Shown piece by piece: positions 45,630 through 54,280 of a stretch of 64,000 nt of DNA; the first letter of the stretch is position 1; each line of letters opens with the position of its first letter. The notes under the pieces are model-generated. The model had not been told where the DNA came from, made no database searches, and worked only from the letters and a program-made list of their open reading frames with translations. Origin of the DNA: an uncultured Pseudomonadales bacterium (GTDB lineage: Bacteria; Pseudomonadota; Gammaproteobacteria; Pseudomonadales; Pseudohongiellaceae); the NCBI GenBank assembly GCA_943842505.1, contig CALTDI010000002.1, positions 96,001 to 160,000 of the forward strand, read 5' to 3'. A program made the translations under genes and the position numbers.

Positions 45630-47249
45630 TTAGGACATCACTCTGTCTGGATTGCCGAAAAAGATGCTGAAGCTACTTTTGCCTGAGGGAGTTCTGCCGT
45701 ACACCAGTTGTGATTGATTAGCTTCGCACAGTTCTTTGGATATATAAAGACCCAGGCCAGTGCCGCTAGATTCTGTAGTATGAAAAGGTTCAAATAGGCG
45801 GCTCTCATCCTCTTCGCCTATGCCGGGACCATCATCGATTATGTGAATGAAGGGTTGTTCGTCGCCATCGTTGTTCTCCATGCCGATCTGGATAAGAAGT
45901 GTCGCATCGCCCGTATTTTTGAAACTGTAGCGAAGGCCATTATCAAAAAGATTGTTGAGAACCTGTTCAAGTTGGCCTTCTATTACCTTTACTTTCACGT
46001 CCGACGTAACCATCTGCAGCTGTATGTCAGCGCATAGCTCATGAGTCGACTTGTAGTTATTTATGAACCCAGTTATCCATGCCTCTAGATCGATGACATT
46101 CGCTGTGGTGTCGTCATGTCGCGAGGCATCCAGTACATCTTCGATGATTAGATTAACTCTATTGCAGTGATCGAGTATGATTTCGATCATTCTCTTATCG
46201 TCTTCGTTGACAGTTATTGACTCGCGAAGTAGTTGGCTTGCATGACTAATAGCCCCCAGAGGATTGCGCACTTCGTGGGCTATGCTGGCGGTTAGCTTAC
46301 CTAAAGATGCGAGCTTCATCTGCCTGACCCGCTGTACTATCTGTAGATTGTCTTCTAGAAATACGAGCACGTCAGAATCCGACTCTGGAGTCAAAAATGC
46401 AAAATTCAATTGAACCTGCCTTGTTGAATTAGGAATGATGATTGGTTGTGGCTGTCTCTTAGAATTAATCTTCCAGAGATTAAGTTGCTCGGACAGGGCA
46501 GGGGGGAGCTTATAGGGGTGCTCTTCTTGATCTTCATCTGGCTTGAGAGCTGGCAATAGAATACTTCGTGCAGCGCTGTTCATGCTTACGATTCGGTCTT
46601 GGGGGTTTGCTACTACTACACCCGTTCGCATCCGTTGAATTATTTCATTGTTTAGTTTTTCCAGTTCTATAATGTCGCTGGCTTGCTTTTCGGCAAGAAC
46701 AGCGGCCTTATAGATTCGGTTCGTTAATGTCTGGATATACAGAGATGTTGTAAATAATATTGCACCCAGAATCCCTGTCTGGATGAATTGGTTAGAAGGG
46801 TTATCTATGGAAAGAGTGAGATATAATTCGCTATAGATAAGCGAGAGGGCGGCGACGGCCGCCAAAAATGTGCTTATTCTTCCTCGAATCAGAATGCTGC
46901 CGGATGCGATCGTTACGATTAATAGTAGGCCGAGACCGCTGATCATGCCGCCACTGCTATAAGTGAGCAGGGTGATGGCAAAAATATCGATGATGAGGCT
47001 GCCGGTGAGGATGTGTTCGCTCTTAACGATAACTGTTCCAAGAGGCAGGAAGAAGGTAACGATTACGCCAAAGATTGCGTAGACCGTACATACTTGAACG
47101 AAAAGAGTGGGGTCGAGGGCTCCGAGCAGAGTGCTACTCTGTCCTAAAGAGGAAACCAGAAGCACCAAGGGGAGGACAATACGGTAAATATTGTATACCA
47201 CCGAAACGTTGTATATCTGGCCGGGATATTGTGCGGTTCTTTCGTTCAT
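45630..47249 (-). CDS. pilS: Type IV pilus sensor kinase PilS
   Basis: A protein of 539 residues. About six N-terminal helices (residues 20-180), a PAS-like linker, HisKA with H-box IAHEVRNPLGAISHA and HATPase motifs NLFDNGLRYS, IDDGPGIGEEDES and GTGLGLYISKELCE. PilS senses pilin in the membrane in Pseudomonas and signals to PilR. It heads the pilS-pilR operon, divergent from nadE with about 140 bases between. Confidence 0.94.
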   Translation of the reverse strand: MNERTAQYPGQIYNVSVVYNIYRIVLPLVLLVSSLGQSSTLLGALDPTLFVQVCTVYAIFGVIVTFFLPLGTVIVKSEHILTGSLIIDIFAITLLTYSSGGMISGLGLLLIVTIASGSILIRGRISTFLAAVAALSLIYSELYLTLSIDNPSNQFIQTGILGAILFTTSLYIQTLTNRIYKAAVLAEKQASDIIELEKLNNEIIQRMRTGVVVANPQDRIVSMNSAARSILLPALKPDEDQEEHPYKLPPALSEQLNLWKINSKRQPQPIIIPNSTRQVQLNFAFLTPESDSDVLVFLEDNLQIVQRVRQMKLASLGKLTASIAHEVRNPLGAISHASQLLRESITVNEDDKRMIEIILDHCNRVNLIIEDVLDASRHDDTTANVIDLEAWITGFINNYKSTHELCADIQLQMVTSDVKVKVIEGQLEQVLNNLFDNGLRYSFKNTGDATLLIQIGMENNDGDEQPFIHIIDDGPGIGEEDESRLFEPFHTTESSGTGLGLYISKELCEANQSQLVYGRTPSGKSSFSIFFGNPDRVMS

Positions 47250-47387
47250 GGTTTCCGTTACAATTGGTCTGTAGGCGATGATTATACCAATAAGTTTGCG
47301 CAGTGAAGCTTATTGGCCGTGGTTTTTCAGGGTATGTCTGAATATGAATTTAAGGATAGCAGTAAAGAGATGGGTATGGGGCGGCAA

Positions 47388-49031
47388 ATGAACGTGGTGA
47401 TGGCTCAGCTCAATTTCTTAGTCGGTGATATTGATTCTAATACGTCGCTGATAATTGAGAAAGCGAAGCAAGCGATCCAGGAGTATTCGGCAGATTTGGT
47501 TGCCTTTCCAGAGTTGGCATTGACTGGCTATCCGCCTGAGGATTTGCTGTTGCGCGCCAGTTTATCTATTCGAATTGAAAAGGCGCTACAGCGGATTCGG
47601 GATGAAAAACTGCCCGCGCATCTGGTCATAGGCTATCCAGAGCGAGAGGGCGGCAAGCTATACAATTCTTTGGCGGTAATTGGCTATGGAGAGAGTCTCG
47701 CGAATTACCGCAAGCAGCATCTACCAAACTATCAGGTATTCGATGAGCAGCGCTATTTCGAAAAGGGTAGCGAAGCCTGTGTAGTGGAAATTGGCGGGCA
47801 GAAGGTAGCGTTTACAATCTGTGAGGATATGTGGGAGCACGAGCCTGTGTTACAGGCTAGGGCGGCTGGAGCCCAGTTGATGATCAATATCAACGCGTCT
47901 CCTTTTCATATGAATAAATTGAGCGATCGGCAGGAGCTGCTTCGAGCGAGAAGCACGGAAGGCGGCTTTCCAATTCTTTATGTAAACATGGTGGGGGGGC
48001 AGGACGAACTCGTTTTCGATGGTGGGTCTATGGCGGTATCCGCTACGGGAGAGTGCCACTGTCTAGCCCCCAGCTATATTGAAACCTTGCTGCCGGTGGT
48101 CGTACATGAGTCTGCCGAAAGCGGAGCGCCATGTACGATACCGATGCAGCATCTCGCGGCTCACTTATCTCTGGAATCTCAAGTCTACCATAGCCTGGTT
48201 TTGGGGGTTCGCGACTATGTGAATAAGAATGGATTCAAGGGGGTGGTTTTAGGTTTGTCCGGGGGCATCGATTCTGCGCTTACTCTTGCAATAGCTGTGG
48301 ATGCATTGGGCAGTGAACGCGTTCAGGCGGTGATGATGCCTTTCGCCTATACATCTCAGTTGAGTCTCGATGTCGCAGCGGAGCAAGCTAACAAAATCGG
48401 CGTCAACTATCAGTCTATATCGATCGAGGGGGTCTATTCAGCTTTCATAGAAGCGCTTGAGGAGCAATTTGCCGGCTCCGAGGCGGATGTTAGTGAGCAA
48501 AATATCCAGGCCAGATGCAGGGGTGTGTTGCTGATGGCGATTTCAAATAAGAAGGGTTTGCTGGTTTTAACCACTGGCAACAAGAGCGAGATCGCGGTTG
48601 GTTATTCGACTCTCTACGGGGATATGGCGGGTGGCTTCGACGTATTGAAAGATGTGTCTAAGACAATGGTTTACAGTTTGGCTACTTACCGAAATTCTGA
48701 GTATTCCCAAACTCCAGACGAAGTGATTCCGCAACGTGTAATCGATAGGCCTCCATCGGCGGAACTTGCTCCGGATCAGGTAGATCAGGATAGCTTGCCG
48801 CCCTACGACGTACTCGATCGGATACTGGAGCTTTACGTGGAGCAGGATCAGAGCGCTACATCCATTATTGCTCATGGTTTCGATGAGCAGGTCGTAAGGC
48901 GCGTACTTCGGCTCGTGGATTTGAACGAGTACAAGAGGCGGCAGAGCCCCGTAGGCGTGCGGCTTACTCAGAGGGGCTTTGGTCGAGATCGGCGCTATCC
49001 CATCACTAATGCCTGGCCTATAGGCGACTAG
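47388..49031 (+). CDS. nadE: Glutamine-dependent NAD+ synthetase NadE
   Basis: A protein of 547 residues from ATG 47388, the family's usual start (MNVVMAQLNFLVGDI). N-terminal nitrilase domain with the catalytic glutamate in FPELALTGYPPEDL, the lysine in YRKQHLPN and the cysteine in FTICEDMWE; C-terminal ATP-pyrophosphatase domain with GLSGGIDSALT. It amidates deamido-NAD using glutamine. ATGs at 47313 and 47334 in frame would add a non-conserved stretch. Confidence 0.95.
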   Translation: MNVVMAQLNFLVGDIDSNTSLIIEKAKQAIQEYSADLVAFPELALTGYPPEDLLLRASLSIRIEKALQRIRDEKLPAHLVIGYPEREGGKLYNSLAVIGYGESLANYRKQHLPNYQVFDEQRYFEKGSEACVVEIGGQKVAFTICEDMWEHEPVLQARAAGAQLMININASPFHMNKLSDRQELLRARSTEGGFPILYVNMVGGQDELVFDGGSMAVSATGECHCLAPSYIETLLPVVVHESAESGAPCTIPMQHLAAHLSLESQVYHSLVLGVRDYVNKNGFKGVVLGLSGGIDSALTLAIAVDALGSERVQAVMMPFAYTSQLSLDVAAEQANKIGVNYQSISIEGVYSAFIEALEEQFAGSEADVSEQNIQARCRGVLLMAISNKKGLLVLTTGNKSEIAVGYSTLYGDMAGGFDVLKDVSKTMVYSLATYRNSEYSQTPDEVIPQRVIDRPPSAELAPDQVDQDSLPPYDVLDRILELYVEQDQSATSIIAHGFDEQVVRRVLRLVDLNEYKRRQSPVGVRLTQRGFGRDRRYPITNAWPIGD

Positions 49032-49041
49032 CTCTAGGGTG

Positions 49042-49614
49042 CTACCTGATTGGCGTGGTGGCATTCGGGCGCTGCGGTGTTTGCGCTCTATTGGGTCGCA
49101 GCACGTTCCGATTCTGCCGGATCACTCGGCGAATGCGCTGCTCTGGGGTAGTGCTGCGGGCGCCGTCGTTCTGCTCTGGCCGAGCATTTCGCTGTCGCTG
49201 TAGCTGCTGCTCAAATTGTTCGCGAAGTCTTTCCCGTTCAGCTTGGGGCATATTCTGGAAGCGTCTTTGCACGTTTCTTAGCCGACGTTGCTGTGGTCGG
49301 CTAAGGCTGTTGAATCGTTGGAAGCGCTGGTTAATTACTTGCTGTTGCTGCTGCGAAAGACTCTGAAATCGTTGCTGTTGATTCTTGGCTTGCTCGCGCT
49401 GCTGTGGTTGCATCTGTTGAAAACGATTCGCCCCACGCCGCAGGCGTTGCTGTCTCTCAACACTAAGATTTTCCCACTGCGGTTCGAGTTGCTGCAGTAT
49501 TTGTCTTTCTTCTAGTGATAGATCTGTCCAGGGAGTTTTATCCTGAGCAAGACCGACCTGCGCGAAAAAAATCACGAGAAGGAGCATGCTGCTTGGTAGG
49601 GTTTGCTTAATCAT
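49042..49614 (-). CDS. DUF3106 family exported protein, Q/R-rich
   Basis: A protein of 190 residues with a signal peptide (cut near QVGLAQD). It is exceptionally rich in Gln and Arg, with repeats such as LSQQQQQVINQRF and LSRPQQRRLRN, the DUF3106 pattern. The function is unknown. Its start overlaps the preceding stop by one base (TGATG), so it belongs to the sigma-factor operon. Such DUF3106 genes frequently lie near sigma/anti-sigma pairs. Confidence 0.8.
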   Translation of the reverse strand: MIKQTLPSSMLLLVIFFAQVGLAQDKTPWTDLSLEERQILQQLEPQWENLSVERQQRLRRGANRFQQMQPQQREQAKNQQQRFQSLSQQQQQVINQRFQRFNSLSRPQQRRLRNVQRRFQNMPQAERERLREQFEQQLQRQRNARPEQNDGARSTTPEQRIRRVIRQNRNVLRPNRAQTPQRPNATTPIR

Positions 49615-49973
49615 CAGTTAGTGTCTGTCGCATTGTTGGTGTCGGCCGAATCGTTTGCTGAATCAGTGGCGGTCGATGCATCCAACAATTCAGTAAACTC
49701 CTCGGTTAATAAGCTGTTGGGATCCACCCACTCTCCAGCATCTGTTTCAAATTGGCCAAGAAATTCTAAAAATTCCAGATCCGGTGTTACTTCGCCAGGC
49801 TCATCCTCTGCTGCATAGGCATTCGAGAACAATCCGCTTATGCATGTAAGGAAGAGAGCTAGCCCTGAATAGGATTGGAGTCTTAGTCCCGCTCTAGTTC
49901 TTCCAATATCACAGCGTGAGTGACTCGTTTTCTGCCAGCCAAAGATAAAATTCCAAATTTTCATAGAGTTCAA
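49614..49973 (-). CDS. Hypothetical acidic protein in the sigma-factor operon
   Basis: A frame of up to 119 residues. It contains a hydrophobic signal-like segment (SYSGLALFLTCISGLFSNAYA) followed by an acidic body with EFLEFLGQFE and a Ser/Asp/Thr/Asn-rich tail. I do not recognise a family. The ATG at 49973 overlaps the upstream gene by 65 bases; no ATG, GTG or TTG lies between that gene's stop and the signal segment, so the start is uncertain. The operon position suggests it acts with the anti-sigma-like protein. Confidence 0.6.
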   Translation of the reverse strand: MNSMKIWNFIFGWQKTSHSRCDIGRTRAGLRLQSYSGLALFLTCISGLFSNAYAAEDEPGEVTPDLEFLEFLGQFETDAGEWVDPNSLLTEEFTELLDASTATDSANDSADTNNATDTN

Positions 49974-50466
49974 TGTCTTCGGCTGTGGCTACAAGGCCAA
50001 TCTCTTCTTCCAGTGTTAGCGTGCCTGTGGGTCTGGAGTTCACATAGAATAGGGAAATCGCTGTGATCAGAATGCAGGCTGTAGCTAGCATACCCGCTGA
50101 TGCTGAAAAATTGAATGCAGCGAGTAGGGATTTAAACCAGGTGCGCAATGAAAGCCCAACAGTCTCTGTCTTTAGCGCTTTTTGCGTCTGCTGCAGTTGC
50201 TCAAACCGCGCAACGGCACTGTTTCGTATCTGGTCTAGGCGCGCCTCTATCTCTGGAGGGACGCTATTGTCATTCATCTCCCTGCTGACAGACTGTGCGA
50301 GGCCTGCAGCGTCCTGTCCCGCTGTGGCGCTGTGAGATTGCTGCTTGAGCGCCGATTGCCTAGCGTGGCTGAGCTGTTGCTCAACAAAGAAGGGTAGATG
50401 CGCAATGCTAGCATCTAAATGCCGGCAAATTTTCTGCAGCAATACTGCGTCGTCTGCCTTATTCAT
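49909..50466 (-). CDS. Putative anti-sigma/DUF3619-like membrane protein
   Basis: A protein of 185 residues with a hydrophilic, helical N-terminal half and one membrane helix at about 128-148 (ACILITAISLFYVN), then a short acidic outer part ending ELYENLEFYLWLAEN. It resembles DUF3619-type proteins encoded after sigma factors. A cytoplasmic region plus one helix next to an ECF-like sigma gene suggests a membrane anti-sigma factor, unproven. Its start overlaps the sigma stop by 4 bases. Confidence 0.7.
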   Translation of the reverse strand: MNKADDAVLLQKICRHLDASIAHLPFFVEQQLSHARQSALKQQSHSATAGQDAAGLAQSVSREMNDNSVPPEIEARLDQIRNSAVARFEQLQQTQKALKTETVGLSLRTWFKSLLAAFNFSASAGMLATACILITAISLFYVNSRPTGTLTLEEEIGLVATAEDIELYENLEFYLWLAENESLTL

Positions 50467-50981
50467 GGCCAGTGTTCACCTAGTTGAGCTCGTAGAGAGT
50501 GAATGGCGCGTGAGTAATGAGTCTTCACGCTGCCCTCGGCGCATTCCATAGCGGCGGCGGTCTGTCTAACGTCCAGGCCTTCCCAAGCACGCAGCAGGAA
50601 TGCCTGCTGTTGCCGCGCGGGCAAGCCCTCAAGGGCAATCTGCAATTGATCCATGCTCTCATGGGTTACTGTTTCTTCATCCGGCGAGCGGCCGCGGGGG
50701 TCGGGAACGGTCTGTATAGGGTCCTCTCCCTCCTCCTCAGCGGTGCTCAGCCAGCTCCTATGTCTATTTCTGACAGTATTGCGTCTATGCCAGTCATTGA
50801 TCCGGCTATTTAGAATGCGATAGAACAGGGGCGTCCACTCCTGCTCAGGGCGCTCCGAGTATTTTTCCACCAGCTTGAACATAGCATCCTGCACCAAATC
50901 CAATGCATCCTCGGCACTGCCCGTCGCGATCTGAGCAATGCGAAAGGCGCGGGACTGCACGCCTTGCAGGAACTTGTCCAA
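50463..50981 (-). CDS. RNA polymerase sigma-70 family factor (ECF-like)
   Basis: A protein of 172 residues with sigma region 2 (DLVQDAMFKLVEKY, RILNSRINDWHRR) and region 4 (LPARQQQAFLLRAWEGLDVRQTAAAMECAEGSVKTHYSRAI; first part shown), the ECF arrangement. The start is TTG 50981. It is translationally coupled to the putative anti-sigma gene. Targets cannot be inferred from the sequence alone. Confidence 0.88.
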   Translation of the reverse strand: MDKFLQGVQSRAFRIAQIATGSAEDALDLVQDAMFKLVEKYSERPEQEWTPLFYRILNSRINDWHRRNTVRNRHRSWLSTAEEEGEDPIQTVPDPRGRSPDEETVTHESMDQLQIALEGLPARQQQAFLLRAWEGLDVRQTAAAMECAEGSVKTHYSRAIHSLRAQLGEHWP

Positions 50982-51213
50982 TAATGCCGAGCTGTTCAGA
51001 ACTAACCCTCCAGAAACCGCCCTATTTATAGTTTTTAGTTCGCTGAGTTTTGGCGCTCTACTGCTGTATATCGGCTGAAATACCCAATATTATCCATTCT
51101 CTCTATATAGAAACGCAGAAGTGGGGAATCGGTTTACGTAAAAGTGTGGAAATCTGAATATTTCTTGGAATAGCGGTCTGCGTCAAATAGCAGGGCCGGG
51201 CAAATTTGCTTGT

Positions 51214-52197
51214 CTAGTTGAAAATGCCGAGGCTGAGTATGCTGAGCCATGAGCGGCGTTCTTGCCCGGGTTGCACCTGAGTATTAATGATCTGCTGACT
51301 GCCAGAATTCTGTGGTCTGGTGGTTGGAGCTAGGGGAGGTTCTATCCGGTTGTCGCCTACCAGACCGAAAGAGACAGTGTAAAGCAGCGAAGGATTAGTT
51401 ATTTCGGTGCGAATGACAAACTCGCCATTACCGTCGATAGAGGCATGATCGGGATAGTTTTCTCTTAACAGCGCCAGCGAGGTATCCGCGAGATCGTTCA
51501 GGCCAAGTCGCAGGTAACACTCAACCATGATTGCTACGCCATCAGCTACCGCCGGCGTGCCTTGAAAGTTTTCGACTACATACTGACCGCGCCGCAGGGC
51601 TGCAATGTAGGCGCGACGATCCAGATAGTAGTTTGCTACGTGTACCTCATAGCCTGCGAGATTGTTGCGCAGGAATACCATGCGCGCCCTGGCATCTCCG
51701 GCATAGGGGCTGTCGGGGTATAGGGCGAGTAGCTGGGAGAAATCTGAAAAAGACTCCCGGGCGCGACCTGGGTCTCGTTTGGTTGGATCTACAGGCAGAA
51801 ATCGATTGATCAATCCGCGGTCATCAGCAAACGAGGACAAGCCCTTCATATAATAGGCATAGTCTATATTTTCATTGTCGGGGTGCAGTCGAATGAAGCG
51901 ATCGGCTGCAGCTCTGGAGGCTTCAGCGTCCCCATTTCGGTAATAGGCATAAACAATTTCGATCTGGGCCTGGGCGGCGAAGCGGCCAAAGGGAAAGCGC
52001 GACTCCAATGCCTGATAGGTGGCGATCGAACCCACAAAGTTTGAGGAATTAAGTTGTTCCAGTGCGCGGCGGTAGAATTGTTCTTCGGTTGTCAGACCTG
52101 CGAATTCATCTCTTTCCTCACTGCTGAACCAGCCACATCCTGCCAGGAAAAGACAGATCAAGAGGGTAAGAGGTAGTTTTATAGCTATAACGCGCAC
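51214..52197 (-). CDS. bamD: Outer membrane assembly lipoprotein BamD
   Basis: A protein of 327 residues with GTG start and lipobox ([11 protein letters not shown]). Five TPR-like repeats follow, with the BamD hallmark [20 protein letters not shown], and the [19 protein letters not shown] block. BamD is the essential partner of BamA in outer-membrane protein insertion. It is divergent from rluD, the usual arrangement. The C-terminus is longer than in E. coli BamD, ending in a Gln/Pro/Arg-rich tail. Confidence 0.94.
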   Translation of the reverse strand: MRVIAIKLPLTLLICLFLAGCGWFSSEERDEFAGLTTEEQFYRRALEQLNSSNFVGSIATYQALESRFPFGRFAAQAQIEIVYAYYRNGDAEASRAAADRFIRLHPDNENIDYAYYMKGLSSFADDRGLINRFLPVDPTKRDPGRARESFSDFSQLLALYPDSPYAGDARARMVFLRNNLAGYEVHVANYYLDRRAYIAALRRGQYVVENFQGTPAVADGVAIMVECYLRLGLNDLADTSLALLRENYPDHASIDGNGEFVIRTEITNPSLLYTVSFGLVGDNRIEPPLAPTTRPQNSGSQQIINTQVQPGQERRSWLSILSLGIFN

Positions 52198-52367
52198 GGT
52201 CTTTCCTGTTTTTCGATGTAAGTATGTATTCTAGAGGCTCTGCAGCTAGCCGTAAAAAACGCTATTTAACCACAGCACCGGTCTCAATCCCAACCATTGC
52301 TATGTCTCATCATCACGGGGAACGCGGACTGTGCTGTGTACAGCGGCGTAATCAAGTATCATGGCGC

Positions 52368-53318
52368 ATGGCAAGTCATATATCACTTAAAGCAGAAGTC
52401 CCCGAAGAGTTGTCCGGCAATCGCTTAGACCAGATTGCGGCCAAATTGTTTCCTGAATATTCACGTGCGCGCCTTCAAAGCTGGATTAAAGAAGGCGCCT
52501 TGCTGGTGAACGACAAGCAATTGCGGCCCCGGGACAAGTTAGAGGAAGGGGATTGCCTGATCGTAGAAGCACAATTGGAGAGCGCAGAAACCTGGGTAGC
52601 CCAGGAGATGCCGCTGAGTATCGTGTATGAGGATGAGCACCTGCTGGTTATTAACAAGGCAACCGATGTAGTGGTGCACCCGGCCGCAGGACACCAGCAG
52701 GGGACACTTCTCAACGGTCTTCTTTACCACTGTCCGAGTCAGAAAGAGCTGCCTCGGGCAGGAATAGTGCATCGACTCGATAAGGACACTACGGGTCTCA
52801 TGGTTGTTGCCAAGAGTCTAATAGCGCATGCGAATCTGGTTGATCAGCTGCAGAGGCGATCCGTAAGTAGAGAGTATGAAGCGGTGGTTCAGGGCGTGCT
52901 CACAGGTGGCGGCACCGTTGATAAAGAGCTTGGCAGGCACCCGGTAAACCGTAAGAAAAGAGCCGTAGTGGAGATGGGGCAAGAGGCCGTGACTCACTAC
53001 CGCGTAATAGAGCGATTTCGTGGTCATACCCATGTGCAGGTGAATTTGGAGACCGGGCGGACGCATCAGATTCGTGTGCACATGGCATATCTGAATCACG
53101 CCCTCGTAGGCGATCAGTTATATGGAGGGCGCTTTCAATTGCCGTCAGCTTGCTCGAAAGAGATGGCCGACTGCCTGCGTGGATTCAAGCGCCAGGCCCT
53201 GCATGCTAGAAAGCTAGAATTGGACCATCCTGAAAGTGGCGAGCGCATGAGTTGGCAGGCAAGCACTCCCGCAGACATGGTTGAGCTTATTGAGCAGCTT
53301 CGAAAGGACGGTGCATGA
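52368..53318 (+). CDS. rluD: 23S rRNA pseudouridine synthase RluD
   Basis: From ATG 52368 the protein has 316 residues. An N-terminal S4 domain (SGNRLDQIAAKLFPEYSRARL) and the RluA-family catalytic segment GIVHRLDKDTTGLMVVAK (the aspartate after HRL is the nucleophile) are present, as is LETGRTHQIRVHMA. It makes pseudouridines 1911, 1915 and 1917 in helix 69, so it prepares the site that RlmH methylates. The frame is open to 52224 but the extra residues resemble no family member. Confidence 0.94.
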   Translation: MASHISLKAEVPEELSGNRLDQIAAKLFPEYSRARLQSWIKEGALLVNDKQLRPRDKLEEGDCLIVEAQLESAETWVAQEMPLSIVYEDEHLLVINKATDVVVHPAAGHQQGTLLNGLLYHCPSQKELPRAGIVHRLDKDTTGLMVVAKSLIAHANLVDQLQRRSVSREYEAVVQGVLTGGGTVDKELGRHPVNRKKRAVVEMGQEAVTHYRVIERFRGHTHVQVNLETGRTHQIRVHMAYLNHALVGDQLYGGRFQLPSACSKEMADCLRGFKRQALHARKLELDHPESGERMSWQASTPADMVELIEQLRKDGA

Positions 53319-54082
53319 TAGAGGATCAGCTAATCTTCGCTGATTGGAATGCGCCAAGTACGGTAGTGGCATTGTCTACCACAAGAAAAGGCGGTATTAG
53401 CGCTGCGCCCTATGCCTCCTTTAATGTCGGAACCCATGTTGGCGACGACCCAGCTCATGTAGATGCGAACCGAGCAATATTACAACGCGAACTTCCTCCA
53501 AATTTACGCTGGCAGTGGTTGGATCAAGTGCACGGTACAGATGTGCTTGAGGTTGTCGAGACGGGCTCAGCGCTCACAGCCGATGGCTTGTTAACGAGAG
53601 AAAAGAACCTGATCTGCTGCGTGCAAACTGCTGACTGTTTGCCCATTTTCGTGGCGGCAATAGACGGCTCTGAAATTGCGATGACTCATGCCGGTTGGAA
53701 GGGGTTGGCGTCAGGTATCATTGAAAATACTATTTCTGCCATGAAAAGTTCAGGCAAGGACTTGGTCGTCTGGTTGGGGCCGGCTATAGCATCCTGTCAT
53801 TTTGAGGTTGGGGCAGAGGTGAGAGAGTGTTTTCTTGCCGCCGAAGCTTCAGAGTCGACCCAATATGAGTTGGAGCGTTGTTTTTCTCCCGCTAAATCTC
53901 ATGGGAAATACATGGCGGATCTCTATGGCATTGCGCGGATTAAGCTATCGAGTCTCGGCATTAGCCATGGCAATATTAGCGGCGGCACACATTGTACCTA
54001 TTGTGATGAGGATCGATTCTTCTCCTATAGACGCGATGGAGTGACCGGTCGTATGCTCAATGCTATATATATTGAAGGCTAG
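53315..54082 (+). CDS. pgeF: Purine nucleoside phosphorylase / PgeF (YfiH, laccase-like)
   Basis: A protein of 255 residues overlapping rluD by 4 bases (ATGA). Family motifs: TTRKGGISAAPYASFNVG, the metal-binding VQTADCLPIFV, THAGWKGLASGI and CHFEVGAEV, with GGTHCTYCDE near the end. YfiH proteins are reported as copper/zinc multicopper-like oxidases or purine nucleoside phosphorylases, and in E. coli correct peptidoglycan by removing L-Ser errors. A short hairpin (GCTGGC/GCCAGC, 54121-54138) follows without a T-run. Confidence 0.92.
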   Translation: MIEDQLIFADWNAPSTVVALSTTRKGGISAAPYASFNVGTHVGDDPAHVDANRAILQRELPPNLRWQWLDQVHGTDVLEVVETGSALTADGLLTREKNLICCVQTADCLPIFVAAIDGSEIAMTHAGWKGLASGIIENTISAMKSSGKDLVVWLGPAIASCHFEVGAEVRECFLAAEASESTQYELERCFSPAKSHGKYMADLYGIARIKLSSLGISHGNISGGTHCTYCDEDRFFSYRRDGVTGRMLNAIYIEG

Positions 54083-54192
54083 TTCCAATTCTTAAACCCC
54101 AGTTTCTAGTTATCATCTGGGCTGGCTCCACAGCCAGCTATATCAGGTCCTGCCGGGTAAATAGAGCCTTCTAAAAAACTTCTTTCCAGCCG

Positions 54193-54219
54193 TTGAATTT
54201 CTGCACGGCGACCCAATTA
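54193..54219 (+). promoter_or_regulatory. Candidate sigma-32 promoter of clpB
   Basis: TTGAA at 54193-54197 is followed after 13 bases by ACCCAATTA (54211-54219), matching seven of nine positions of the heat-shock -10 CCCCATTTA. The distance to the clpB ATG is 61 bases. ClpB is a heat-shock gene across Gammaproteobacteria, which supports the assignment. Confidence 0.5.
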
Positions 54220-54280
54220 TCTAACCTAGAGAATACAATATTAGTTGAGCCTGCCTCGGTAGGCCAAATATGGAATCATT

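Noticed and set aside
49288..49515. 75-codon plus-strand frame opposite the DUF3106 gene
   Set aside because: Its Leu-rich product only mirrors the Gln/Arg-rich codons on the other strand.
54121..54138. GCTGGC/GCCAGC hairpin after pgeF as a terminator
   Set aside because: The stem is only six bases and no T-run follows.
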